From assembly GCA_019075865.1 (NCBI GenBank), contig JAGXAN010000007.1, positions 182,789-246,788 of the forward strand: 64,000 nt of DNA. Reading direction: 5' to 3'. Made by a program: the position numbers and the translations under genes. This DNA is from Hyphomicrobiales bacterium (GTDB taxonomy: Bacteria; Pseudomonadota; Alphaproteobacteria; Rhizobiales; Beijerinckiaceae). Below, piece after piece: positions 18,702-27,076 of this stretch. The stretch's first letter is position 1. The number at the start of each line of letters is the position of its first letter. The notes beneath the pieces were generated by a model that saw only the letters and a list, made by a program, of their open reading frames with translations, was not told where the DNA came from and did no database searches.

Positions 18702-19730
18702 TCAATCGCCAGTGGACGCGCGCAGCAGCAGCGCGGGCTCGATGAGTTGGCGCACCGGCATCTTTGAAGGCACCTCCAGACCCAGGGCACAGCGGACGGC
18801 TTTGGCTGTCAACTGGCCAATGGCACGACAATGCGGATCGATCGTGGTGATGGGTGGCACGCAAATTTCCGAAATTTCATAAGCGCCAAAGCCCGCGATC
18901 GCGATCTGGCCGGGGACCGGGATACCGCGGCGTTGGCATTCGGTCAGCGCGCCAAATGCGGCGAGGTCGGACACGCATATTACCGCTTCGGTGTCGGGCC
19001 AACGCGCCATCAGCCGCACCAGCGCGTCCGCGCCTTCGCGCATCGAAATCGGCGGCGTTCCGGCTTCGACCAATCGCGTCGGGTCAAGCGACAGGCTTTC
19101 CATTTCGCGGATGAAGCCACGCCGACGATCCAGCCCACGCGTATCTCGGCTGGCATCACCGCCCAGAAATGCAATTTTGCGGCGGCCCTTCGAGGCGAGG
19201 TGGCGCACCAGAATTGCGGCGGCGGCAGCGTTGGAAAACCCCACCACCCGATCCACCGGCGCAACCGGATCATCCCAGGTCTCAATGACCGGAATACCGG
19301 CATGGGCCAGCATGTAACGGCATTTCTCCGTGTGGGTGCCGCCGGTCAACATGATGGCCTCGGGCCGACGCGCCAATAATTGGCGCACCAATTGCTCTTC
19401 TTCGTTCACGTCATAATCGGTGTAGGCGAGCAGCACCTGCAACCGGCTTTCGCGCAGGCCTTCGGTCAAACCGCGCACGGTATCGGCGAAATTGGCATTG
19501 TTGATCGAGGGAATGGTCACCGCGATGAAACCGGTCTTTTGGGAGGACAGGCCAGCGGCGGCGCTGTTCATGACATAGCCGAGTTGATCGGCGGCGGCCA
19601 CAATGGCGCGGCGCGTTTCTGAATGGACATTGGTGCCAGCTTTGAAAGCACGCGAGACCGTCATCGGTGACACGCCTGCGGCGCGGGCGACATCGGTCAT
19701 GGTCGGCGCTTTGATTGGCTTGCTGCTCAT
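18702..19730 (-). CDS. LacI-family regulator, GntR (gluconate repressor)-like
   Basis: The 342-residue protein has an N-terminal LacI helix-turn-helix (about residues 10-60; TMTDVARAAGVSPMTVSRAF, then the hinge helix around NSAAAGLSSQK) and a periplasmic-binding-protein-like effector domain ending in AIAGFGAYEISE and ITTIDPH. This is the style of enterobacterial GntR/IdnR. It is the third gene of the minus-strand operon whose promoter contains a GntR-like palindrome at 21145-21160, so it probably represses its own operon until a sugar acid binds. Confidence 0.92.
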   Translation of the reverse strand: MSSKPIKAPTMTDVARAAGVSPMTVSRAFKAGTNVHSETRRAIVAAADQLGYVMNSAAAGLSSQKTGFIAVTIPSINNANFADTVRGLTEGLRESRLQVLLAYTDYDVNEEEQLVRQLLARRPEAIMLTGGTHTEKCRYMLAHAGIPVIETWDDPVAPVDRVVGFSNAAAAAILVRHLASKGRRKIAFLGGDASRDTRGLDRRRGFIREMESLSLDPTRLVEAGTPPISMREGADALVRLMARWPDTEAVICVSDLAAFGALTECQRRGIPVPGQIAIAGFGAYEISEICVPPITTIDPHCRAIGQLTAKAVRCALGLEVPSKMPVRQLIEPALLLRASTGD

Positions 19731-19765
19731 GGCAATTGCCTTTGACCTGGTAAAATGCAGACAGT

Positions 19766-20323
19766 TTAGATTGGAATGCCTGAAGGGGTGTTGGATGGTT
19801 CCCTTGTGCTTTGCCCTTGCGACAAACGAGCCGCGATCTCGGTGACGATGGCGTCCAGAGTTTGGTCAATGTCCTCTGAAAACGCGGATTCATCGACTGC
19901 GGGCGGCTCCAGCGCGGCGAATTGGCTGTCCAGCAATGCCAGCGGCATGAAATGCCCGGAGCGATGGCGCATGCGCTGCTCGATAATTTCGCGCGTGCCG
20001 CTGAGATGGACGAAAGTGACCGGCGCACCTGCTGCGGCGCGGATGTGGTCGCGGTAGGCGCGCTTGAGGGCCGAACAGCCGATCATCAACCGGGCAGGGC
20101 TCAACCGGGTAGTGCTCTTGGCAAAGGTCTGGCCAACCGTTTCCAGCCACGGCCAGCGGTCTGCATCGGTGAGGGGGATGCCGGCCGACATTTTTGCGAC
20201 ATTTTCGCGCGAATGCAGCGTGTCGCCATCGAGATAAGTCCAATCGGTGCGGGCGGCCAATGCCTCGCCGACACTGGTCTTGCCGCATCCCGCCACTCCC
20301 ATGATGATGACGTTTTTGATCAT
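19766..20323 (-). CDS. gntK: Gluconokinase
   Basis: Starting at the ATG at 20323 (MIKNVIIMGVAGCGKTS), this 185-residue kinase has the gluconokinase P-loop GVAGCGKTS, then YLDGDTLHSRENVAKMSAGIPLTDADRWPW, CSALKRAYRD and RSGHFMPLALLDSQFAALE. It phosphorylates D-gluconate to 6-phosphogluconate. The frame is open further upstream but that part overlaps the SDR gene. The SDR TAA ends one base before this ATG, so translation is coupled. lacI follows after 35 bp. Confidence 0.95.
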   Translation of the reverse strand: MIKNVIIMGVAGCGKTSVGEALAARTDWTYLDGDTLHSRENVAKMSAGIPLTDADRWPWLETVGQTFAKSTTRLSPARLMIGCSALKRAYRDHIRAAAGAPVTFVHLSGTREIIEQRMRHRSGHFMPLALLDSQFAALEPPAVDESAFSEDIDQTLDAIVTEIAARLSQGQSTREPSNTPSGIPI

Positions 20324-20324
20324 A

Positions 20325-21095
20325 TTACAGCGAGGCCGTGATGCCGCCATCCACATAAAGCGTGTGGCCGTTGACGAAGGAGGAGGCGTTGGACGCCAGA
20401 AAAACGCAGGCGCCCACCAATTCTTCGACCTGGCCCCAGCGTCCGGCCGGCGTGCGCTTTTCGAGCCATGCGCTAAAATCAGGGTCCGCCACCAAAGCGG
20501 CATTGAGGGGTGTGTCAAAATAGCCGGGCGCAATCGCGTTGCATTGCAGGCCATGGCGCGCCCAATCAGTGGCCATGCCTTTGGTCAGGTTGCCAACGGC
20601 GCCTTTTGTGGCGGTATAGGGCGCGATCGAGGGGCGCGCCAATGCGGTTTGCACCGAGGCGATGTTGATGATCTTGCCACGGCCACGCGCGATCATATGG
20701 CGGGCAACCGCCTGTCCGACATTGAATACCGACATGATGTTGGTGCGCAAAAGCCGCTCGAACGCCTCTGCGGGAAAATCCTCCAGCGGCGCGCGGTGCT
20801 GCATGCCGGCGTTGTTGATGCAAATATCGATGGGGCCGACGCTTGCCTCAAAATGGTCGATGGCGGTGCGACTGGCGGCGTGATCGGTCGCATCAAAGGG
20901 CAGCATATGGACATGGGCACCGGCTTCCCTGAGGCGGGCGGCGGCTTGCGCCAATTTGACCTCATCGCGGCCATTGAGCACCAGGCTTGCCCCGGCTTTG
21001 GCCATGCCAGCGGCCAGCGCCAGGCCGATGCCTTGCGAGGAGCCGGTGATCAGGGCGGTGCGTCCACTCAGATCGAACAAGGACAAATCCGCCAT
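20325..21095 (-). CDS. SDR oxidoreductase, gluconate 5-dehydrogenase-like
   Basis: A 256-residue classical short-chain dehydrogenase: cofactor loop TGSSQGIG, INNAG, catalytic Ser in NIASVQTALARPS and Y-x3-K in APYTATKGAVGNLTKG. Wording such as QHRAPLEDFPAEAFERLLRTN and NAIAPGYFDTPLN is that of gluconate 5-dehydrogenase (IdnO), which reduces 5-ketogluconate to gluconate. Placed with gntK and an IdnD-like gene this fits L-idonate breakdown. The neighbouring uxuA also allows a mannonate oxidoreductase role. First gene of its operon. Confidence 0.87.
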   Translation of the reverse strand: MADLSLFDLSGRTALITGSSQGIGLALAAGMAKAGASLVLNGRDEVKLAQAAARLREAGAHVHMLPFDATDHAASRTAIDHFEASVGPIDICINNAGMQHRAPLEDFPAEAFERLLRTNIMSVFNVGQAVARHMIARGRGKIINIASVQTALARPSIAPYTATKGAVGNLTKGMATDWARHGLQCNAIAPGYFDTPLNAALVADPDFSAWLEKRTPAGRWGQVEELVGACVFLASNASSFVNGHTLYVDGGITASL

Positions 21096-21137
21096 ATCGC
21101 AAACTCCAATTATTTTATCGACTTTCTGAAGATGACA

Positions 21138-21166
21138 TGTCTAAATGTTATCGATAACATGGTCAA
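21138..21166 (-). promoter_or_regulatory. Promoter of SDR-gntK-lacI-uxuA operon with LacI operator in its spacer
   Basis: On the minus strand TTGACC (21166-21161) and TAGACA (21143-21138) are separated by exactly 17 bp. Sixteen of those are the perfect palindrome ATGTTATCGATAACAT (21145-21160). The palindrome closely resembles the E. coli GntR operator consensus ATGTTACCGGTAACAT, as I remember it. A repressor bound here would block RNA polymerase, matching the lacI gene inside the operon. The site also lies about 100 bp upstream of the divergent idnD-like gene. Confidence 0.8.
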
Positions 21167-21258
21167 TGTGTCATTCGACGCGGTGCATTCTCTGGCAAGT
21201 GGCGCGTGCGGTTGAGCCGTTTTGACCTGTAAAAATGCCAATCTCCCGGGGTTCTGCC

Positions 21259-22290
21259 ATGCGTGCCATCGTTATTCACCAAGCCAAAGACCTGCGAATT
21301 GAGGAGCGTCCGGTGGAGGTGCCCGCTGCCGGGGAAGTGGCAATCAAACTCGCCGCCGGTGGCATTTGCGGATCCGATCTGCATTATTACAACCACGGCG
21401 GTTTTGGCGTGGTGCGCCTGAAGGAACCGATGATTCTTGGCCATGAAGTGGCGGGTCATGTCGTGGGTCTGGGCGAGGGGGTTCGCCACCTGCGCATCGG
21501 CGACCTCGTGGCCGTTTCGCCATCGCGCCCCTGCGGGCATTGCGAATATTGCGGGTTGGGCCTGCGCAATCATTGCGAAAACATGCGCTTTTACGGCTCC
21601 GCCATGCCGTTTCCGCACATTCAGGGTGCGTTTCGTGAGAATCTGGTGGCTTTGGAATGCCAATGTGTCAAAGCCGACGGGCTGGATGCGGGGCAGGCGG
21701 CGATGGCGGAGCCTTTGTCCGTGTGTCTGCACGCAACGCGACGGGCGGGTGAAATGCTGGGCAAAAAGGTTCTGGTGACCGGCTCTGGCCCGATTGGCTG
21801 CCTGTGTGTGCTGGCGGCCCGCGCCGCAGGGGCGGCAGAAATCGTTGTTACCGATCTGTCGGATGCAGCCCTTGGATTTGCGCGCAAGGTCGGTGCGGAC
21901 CGGGTGATTAACACGCGCACCCATCCCGAGGCGCTGGCCGCTTACGCGGTGGGCAAAGGCTATTTTGACGTGCTTTATGAATGTTCAGGGGCCGCACCGG
22001 CATTGGCCGGGGCCATTCCGGCGATGCGCCCGCGCTCGGTGATCATGCAATTGGGCCTCGGAGGTGATATGACATTGCCCGTTCAAGCAATGACCGCCAA
22101 GGAGATCGACCTGCGGGGCTCCTTCCGTTTTCATGAGGAATTCGCCATTGCCGTCAAGCTGATGCAATCAGGGGCCATTGATGTGCGCCCATTGATCTCG
22201 CATACGCTCAATCTCTCGGAAGCGGTGGCGGCTTTCGATCTGGCCGGTGATCGCTCGCAGGCGATGAAGGTGCAACTGGCATTTGCCTGA
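21259..22290 (+). CDS. L-idonate 5-dehydrogenase-like zinc alcohol dehydrogenase
   Basis: A medium-chain dehydrogenase of 343 residues. The catalytic zinc ligands are in GGICGSDLHYY and ILGHEVAGHV, the structural zinc site has four Cys in CGHCEYCGLGLRNHC, and the NAD loop is GSGPIG. The family includes L-idonate 5-dehydrogenase (IdnD) and L-gulonate/L-galactonate dehydrogenases, which oxidise C5 of a hexonate. It is divergent from the SDR operon and shares its operator region. The ATG at 21259 fits the usual MRAIVIH-type start; 21235 is an alternative. Confidence 0.88.
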   Translation: MRAIVIHQAKDLRIEERPVEVPAAGEVAIKLAAGGICGSDLHYYNHGGFGVVRLKEPMILGHEVAGHVVGLGEGVRHLRIGDLVAVSPSRPCGHCEYCGLGLRNHCENMRFYGSAMPFPHIQGAFRENLVALECQCVKADGLDAGQAAMAEPLSVCLHATRRAGEMLGKKVLVTGSGPIGCLCVLAARAAGAAEIVVTDLSDAALGFARKVGADRVINTRTHPEALAAYAVGKGYFDVLYECSGAAPALAGAIPAMRPRSVIMQLGLGGDMTLPVQAMTAKEIDLRGSFRFHEEFAIAVKLMQSGAIDVRPLISHTLNLSEAVAAFDLAGDRSQAMKVQLAFA

Positions 22291-22302
22291 GGCGGCGCAT
22301 CA

Positions 22303-22328
22303 TTCATGACCCGCCTTCATGACCCGCC
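22303..22328. repeat. Tandem 13-bp direct repeat
   Basis: TTCATGACCCGCC occurs twice back to back in the 115-bp gap between the idnD-like and gluconolactonase-like genes. It is a short perfect duplication with no obvious role, most simply a replication-slippage product. Confidence 0.8.
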
Positions 22329-22405
22329 TTCACGCAACGGCTGGTGGACGGCACATGCGGCGCAGGGTTATCTGACTGGAATGGATTGAAAACGAGGGGG
22401 AATAA

Positions 22406-23305
22406 ATGTCGTTTTTTGAGGCGCTGGAGCCAGAATTTGGCAGCTTCGTGATGGGTAATGCGCCGGTGAAGCAATTGGCGACCGGATTTGACTGGACGGA
22501 AGGGCCGGTGTGGTTTGGCGATGCCAATTGCCTGCTGTTTTCCGACATTCCCAACAATCGCATCCTGCGCTGGACGCCGGGCGTTGGCATCAGCACCTAT
22601 CGCCAACCCTCCAATTACGCCAATGGCCATACCCGCGACCGCCAGGGGCGGTTGGTTTCCTGCGAGCATGGGGCAAGGCGGGTGACGCGCACGGAACTTG
22701 ATGGCTCCATCACCGTCATTGCCGATCAATACAAGGGCAAGCGCCTGAATTCGCCCAATGATGTGGTTGTCAAATCCGATGGGACGATCTGGTTCTCGGA
22801 TCCGCATTACGGCATTATGACCAATTATGAGGGGTTCAAGGGCGCGCAGGAATTGCCGTGTAATGTCTATCGGGTCGATCCGGCCAATGGCGTGATTGAG
22901 GCGGTGGCCACCGATTTCAATTGCCCGAACGGTCTGGCATTTTCCCCCGATGAAAGCCGGCTCTACATTGCTGATACCGGGCGGATGTTTGGCGCGGACG
23001 CGCAGCATATTCGCGTGTTTCACAGCGATAGCGCCGGCAAACTGTCGGGAGGCAAGACCTTTCATGTCATTCAGCTCGGATGCGCCGACGGTTTCCGCCT
23101 CGACACACAAGGCAATGTCTGGTCATCGGCGGCGGATGGGGTGCATTGCATCAACCCGGATGGCGTCCTTTTGGGTAAAATACTTGTGCCGGAATTGGTC
23201 TCCAACGTCTGTTTTGGCGGGCGGGCGAAGCATCAATTGTTTATCACCGCCACCACCAGCCTCTATGCCGTCACGCTCAACCGGGAAGGCGCGGTTCTGC
23301 CCTGA
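22406..23305 (+). CDS. SMP-30/gluconolactonase family lactonase
   Basis: A six-bladed beta-propeller lactonase of 299 residues. The metal-site residues of the family are visible: Glu in DWTEGPVWF, Asn in LNSPNDVVVKSDG, Asn in NCPNGLAFSPDE and Asp in LYIADTGR. These enzymes open sugar lactones to free acids; the neighbours suggest a hexono-lactone such as glucono- or gulonolactone. GAGGGG precedes the ATG at 22406. It follows idnD on the same strand and converges with the second lacI gene, 3 bp between stops. Confidence 0.92.
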   Translation: MSFFEALEPEFGSFVMGNAPVKQLATGFDWTEGPVWFGDANCLLFSDIPNNRILRWTPGVGISTYRQPSNYANGHTRDRQGRLVSCEHGARRVTRTELDGSITVIADQYKGKRLNSPNDVVVKSDGTIWFSDPHYGIMTNYEGFKGAQELPCNVYRVDPANGVIEAVATDFNCPNGLAFSPDESRLYIADTGRMFGADAQHIRVFHSDSAGKLSGGKTFHVIQLGCADGFRLDTQGNVWSSAADGVHCINPDGVLLGKILVPELVSNVCFGGRAKHQLFITATTSLYAVTLNREGAVLP

Positions 23306-23308
23306 TCG

Positions 23309-24328
23309 CTAAAGCGTATTGCCGGGCACCAATCGCGTTGGCACAACGTTAACATCGTGCACCGGTTCGCCGCGCAGGCGGCCCACCAGAAGCTCGGCCG
23401 AGAGTTTGCCGATCTGCTGGGTCGGGATGACCGTGGTGGTGAGGCGGCGCGACAGGATAGACGCTGCCTCGTGGCCACCCCAGCCGGCAATGCCTATGTC
23501 CTCGGGCACACGAATGCCTTTCCGGTCGCAATAGGCGAGACCGCCGAGCGCCATCGTGTCATCCTGAAAATAGATCATGTCGAGGTGGGGTGCGCGACTG
23601 AGCAGCGTTTCCGCGCCATAATAGCCCGCGTAAAAGCCGGGCAAGTCGTTGAGGATTTCAACCGCTGCCAAAGGCGCGCCAGCTTGGCTGACGGCAGCCG
23701 AAAAGCCGTCGAACCGTTCCGGGCCACGGTTCTGGAGATCACGCACCGCGCCCAAAAGTCCGGGTTTTCGGCGACCCTGCGCAATGGCAAAACGACCCAT
23801 TTCATAGCCGGAATCAAATTGGTTGAAACCCACCGACATATCGAGCGGGCTGGTGTTGAGATCCCAGAATTCAACAATGGGAATGGCGGCATCGCGGAGC
23901 AATTCCAGCGTCGCCTTGCTGTGATGCTTGGTGGAAAGCAGGACCCCGGCCGGTCGCCATGACAATAGGCCGCGCAACCAGATTTCTTCCTGATCCGGCA
24001 ATTGGTTGTGACTGCCGATCATCGGCTGATAACCGAGGCGCGAAAAGCTGCGGTCGATGCTTTCCAGCACCTGGCCGAAGAAATGGCTCGACAAACGCGG
24101 CACGCATACACCCACCAATGTCGAGGCCGCCGCCGTTCCGAATGCCGCCGCGAGGCGATTTGGCAGATAGCCGAGACGCTCGACTTCGGCCATGACCTTG
24201 CGGCGGGTCGATTCCGAAAATCCGGGGGCGCTACGCAACACGCGTGACACCGTCATTTTCGAGACGCCCGCTGCTTCGGCAATCAATTCCAGGCTGCCGC
24301 TGTGTTTTCGCTTCAATGGCGCTGCCAT
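23309..24328 (-). CDS. LacI-family regulator of sugar ABC operon
   Basis: A 339-residue LacI/GntR-type repressor: HTH LELIAEAAGVSKMTVSRVLRS, hinge around LPNRLAAAF, and effector domain with IAGWGGHEAASIL. The ATG at 24328 (MAAPLKRKHSG) is preferred over a TTG at 24352 without ribosome site. It is divergent from the ABC-transporter operon, with two LacI-type operators in the 186-bp gap between the two start codons. It probably represses both units. Its similarity to the other LacI protein and the matching operators allow cross-talk. Confidence 0.91.
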   Translation of the reverse strand: MAAPLKRKHSGSLELIAEAAGVSKMTVSRVLRSAPGFSESTRRKVMAEVERLGYLPNRLAAAFGTAAASTLVGVCVPRLSSHFFGQVLESIDRSFSRLGYQPMIGSHNQLPDQEEIWLRGLLSWRPAGVLLSTKHHSKATLELLRDAAIPIVEFWDLNTSPLDMSVGFNQFDSGYEMGRFAIAQGRRKPGLLGAVRDLQNRGPERFDGFSAAVSQAGAPLAAVEILNDLPGFYAGYYGAETLLSRAPHLDMIYFQDDTMALGGLAYCDRKGIRVPEDIGIAGWGGHEAASILSRRLTTTVIPTQQIGKLSAELLVGRLRGEPVHDVNVVPTRLVPGNTL

Positions 24329-24409
24329 TCCAAAAAATCCCACATCCGCCAAAAATTTCTACACCCGAAACGGGCCGAAAGATCGGAACGATCGATCCTA
24401 TCACGAAAA

Positions 24410-24425
24410 ATGTTACCGATACCAA
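24410..24425. promoter_or_regulatory. LacI-type operator, degenerate copy
   Basis: ATGTTACCGATACCAA shares ATGTTACCGATA with the perfect operator at 21145-21160 but its right half is imperfect. It lies 82 bp ahead of the divergent lacI start and 22 bp upstream of the -35 box of the ABC operon, where it could repress lacI itself or form a loop with the site at 24462. Confidence 0.6.
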
Positions 24426-24431
24426 ATCCGC

Positions 24432-24477
24432 TTGACTCTATTTCGAGGCGAGCGGATATTTACGTTATCGGTAACGT
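24432..24477 (+). promoter_or_regulatory. Promoter and operator of sugar ABC operon
   Basis: TTGACT (24432-24437) and GATATT (24455-24460) are 17 bp apart, a plausible housekeeping promoter. Directly downstream ACGTTATCGGTAACGT (24462-24477) is a near-perfect 16-bp palindrome with one mismatch pair, covering the expected transcription start. It is of the same GTTAYCGRTAAC type as the operator of the SDR-gntK operon. Repression by the divergent LacI protein is the natural reading. Confidence 0.75.
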
Positions 24478-24514
24478 AGCGAAGAATTACGATTCCGTAC
24501 AGGGAGGAATGTGA

Positions 24515-26041
24515 GTGTTGGAAGCCAGCGCGGGTCTGTTTTTTGACGGCGTTAACAAAGCGTTTGGCGGCACGCAGGCGCTGCGCGGTGTGTCTTTGCA
24601 TGTCGAACGCGGCGAAATTGTTGCGCTTCTGGGCGAGAATGGCGCGGGCAAATCAACGCTGATCAAGACTTTGGGTGGCATTCACAAGGCCGACAGTGGC
24701 CGGGTCATGATTGACGGCGTTGAATATAGCCACAAGCCTGGCAGTATGAACCAGCGCCAGAAAGTGGCTTTCATTCATCAGGATCTTGGTCTCATCGAAT
24801 GGATGAGCGTGGCCGAAAACATTGCCATGGCGGTTGGCTTCCAGAAAAGCCACGGGCTGATTTCATGGCGACGCTCGGCGGACGTGGCGCGGCGGGCACT
24901 GGCGCTGGTGGAATGCGATTTTGACCCCTCGACTCGGGTTTCTGCACTCAGCCGCACCGAAAAGTCACTGGTGGCGATTGCGCGGGCATTGGTGGTGGAA
25001 TGTGATTTTCTGGTGCTGGATGAGCCCACCGCCAGTTTGCCGGCGGATGAAGTGGAGCGGCTGTTTGCTGCCTTGAAGCCGCTGAAAAGCAAGGGTGTTG
25101 GCATGATTTATGTCTCGCACCGGCTCGATGAAATTTTTCGCATTGCCGATCGCGTTGCCGTATTGCGTGACGGGCAGATGGTGGGAATGCGCGACATTGC
25201 CCATACCAATGCGGAAGAGTTGGTAACGCTGATCGTCGGGCGCAAGGCCCGCGAATTCGTGCGCCCAGAGCTTGGCGGCGGCGATGATATACTGACCGTG
25301 CGGGACATGCGTGCCGAGCGTGTTGGGCCGGTGAGTTTTGCCATGGCGCGCGGCGAGATGCTTGGGCTGGTGGGCTTGCGCGGGGCAGGGCACGAGGGCA
25401 TCGGGCGCGCCCTTTTCGGATTGCAGGATTTTACTGGCGATATCCACCTTGAGGGCAAGGCTCCGGAACTGTCCAACCCCAATGCAGCCATGGAATCGGG
25501 TATTGGATTTGTGGCACGCGACCGCGTGGTCGAGTCGGTGGCACCGGCGTTGTCCATTTGCGAAAACACGTTCCTCAATCCGCTGGTGCGCGGGCGTGGC
25601 CTGCTTGAATTGATGTCGACGGGGCGAGAAAAGCGCGCGGCTCAGCAATTGGGCGAGCTCGTCGGCCTTAGCCCCAATGATCCCGCCTTGGCCATTGAGG
25701 CACTTTCGGGCGGCAACCAGCAAAAGGTGGTGGTTGGGCGTTGGCTGGGCACCGGACGCAAATTGCTGATTGCCGAAGACCCGACCGCCGGTGTGGATGT
25801 GGGCGCCAAGGCGGAAATCTACAATCTGCTGTTTGATGCCATGAAAGCGGGCATGGGCGTGCTGATTGTCTCGACCGATTTTGAGGAAGTTGCCAGCATT
25901 TGCCATCGGGCGCTGGTGTTCAGCCGCGGGCATCTCGTGGCCGAACTTGAAGGCGTCGAATTATCCACCGAGAGTTTGATCCAGGCCGCGTCCGCCGGTG
26001 AAGTCAACAAAGAAAAGACCTTGACCCATGCAGTCCATTGA
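24515..26041 (+). CDS. Sugar ABC transporter ATP-binding protein, tandem domains (RbsA/XylG type)
   Basis: A 508-residue protein with two ABC domains. Domain 1 has Walker A GENGAGKST and Walker B FLVLDEPTAS but the signature reads ALSRTEKSLVAIARAL rather than LSGGQ. Domain 2 has a degenerate P-loop (GLRGAGHEGIG), as is usual in RbsA/MglA proteins, and an intact LSGGNQQKV signature followed by AEDPTAGVDVG. It powers import of a monosaccharide or sugar acid. GTG at 24515 follows AGGGAGGA. The permease gene overlaps its end by 14 bp. Confidence 0.93.
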   Translation: MLEASAGLFFDGVNKAFGGTQALRGVSLHVERGEIVALLGENGAGKSTLIKTLGGIHKADSGRVMIDGVEYSHKPGSMNQRQKVAFIHQDLGLIEWMSVAENIAMAVGFQKSHGLISWRRSADVARRALALVECDFDPSTRVSALSRTEKSLVAIARALVVECDFLVLDEPTASLPADEVERLFAALKPLKSKGVGMIYVSHRLDEIFRIADRVAVLRDGQMVGMRDIAHTNAEELVTLIVGRKAREFVRPELGGGDDILTVRDMRAERVGPVSFAMARGEMLGLVGLRGAGHEGIGRALFGLQDFTGDIHLEGKAPELSNPNAAMESGIGFVARDRVVESVAPALSICENTFLNPLVRGRGLLELMSTGREKRAAQQLGELVGLSPNDPALAIEALSGGNQQKVVVGRWLGTGRKLLIAEDPTAGVDVGAKAEIYNLLFDAMKAGMGVLIVSTDFEEVASICHRALVFSRGHLVAELEGVELSTESLIQAASAGEVNKEKTLTHAVH

Positions 26042-27050
26042 ATCCAACGCGCTTGAGCCGACACGCGCCGAACTGACCGGCCTGACCGCGATGCAGAAAC
26101 TGGTTCGAATGATACCGGTCTATGGTCTCGTCATTCTGGCGGTGTTTTTGCTGCTGCTGTTCTCGATTTTGCTCCCCAACACCTTCCCGACATTGTTGAA
26201 TCTGCGGGCCATATTGAGTGACAAATCGATCATTGCCATGCTCAGTCTGGCGGCGATGGTGCCAATGGCGGCCGGGCGTATAGATCTCACGGTGGGTTAC
26301 GGCATTGTGCTGTGGCACATTTTGGCGATTTCCTTGCAAACCATGTTTGGCGTGCCGTGGCCGATCGCGGTGCTGATCGTGCTGGTGCTGGGAGCCGTGG
26401 TCGGTTTTCTCAATGGCCTGCTGGTGGAAGTCGCCAAAATCGACAGCTTCATCGCCACGCTGGGCACGGGCACGATCCTTTATGCGCTGGCCCTCTGGCA
26501 CACCGGCGGGCGGCAAGTGGTGGGCGTTTTGCCGGCCGGATTTTACGCCATCAATGGCACATTCATTTTCGGGCTGCCGATCACGGCATTTTATGTGTTT
26601 GCGGTGACGATTGCGATGTGGCTGGTGCTGGAATACACGCCGACCGGGCGGTTTTTATATGCGATCGGTGCCAATTCGCGCGCGGCGGAACTCAATGGCA
26701 TTCCAACGCGCAAATTTGTGGTGGGCGCGTTTGTCACCTCCGGCTTGATGACGGCACTGACGGGCGTGTTGTTGGCATCCAAGCTGCGGATTGGTCAGGC
26801 GAGCGTTGGTCTGGAATTTCTGTTACCGGCGCTTGTCGGCGCGTTTCTGGGTTCAACCACCATCAAGCCGGGCCGCGTCAACGTCTGGGGTACCATGGTC
26901 GGCGTTGCCATTCTGGCGATTGGCATTTCGGGAATTCAACAATTCGGCGGTTCATTCTGGGTTGAGCCCATGTTCAACGGGGTGACTCTGCTGGTGGCTA
27001 TCGGCATTGCCGGTTATGCGCAGCGACGCAAAGGGGCTGTGAAGAAGTAA
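26028..27050 (+). CDS. Sugar ABC transporter permease (RbsC/BPD_transp_2 type)
   Basis: A 340-residue membrane protein with about nine to ten hydrophobic helices and the family hallmarks MAAGRIDLTVGY, GTILYALALW, IGANSRAAELNGIPTRKFV and GAFLGSTTIKPGRVNVWGT. It forms the channel of the importer and overlaps the ATPase gene by 14 bp. The substrate is undefined; the operon sits beside idonate/gluconate genes and shares their operator type, so a sugar acid or its parent sugar is an inference. Confidence 0.92.
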   Translation: MQSIESNALEPTRAELTGLTAMQKLVRMIPVYGLVILAVFLLLLFSILLPNTFPTLLNLRAILSDKSIIAMLSLAAMVPMAAGRIDLTVGYGIVLWHILAISLQTMFGVPWPIAVLIVLVLGAVVGFLNGLLVEVAKIDSFIATLGTGTILYALALWHTGGRQVVGVLPAGFYAINGTFIFGLPITAFYVFAVTIAMWLVLEYTPTGRFLYAIGANSRAAELNGIPTRKFVVGAFVTSGLMTALTGVLLASKLRIGQASVGLEFLLPALVGAFLGSTTIKPGRVNVWGTMVGVAILAIGISGIQQFGGSFWVEPMFNGVTLLVAIGIAGYAQRRKGAVKK

Positions 27051-27076
27051 TTGAAAACACAAAACTGGAGGAAACC

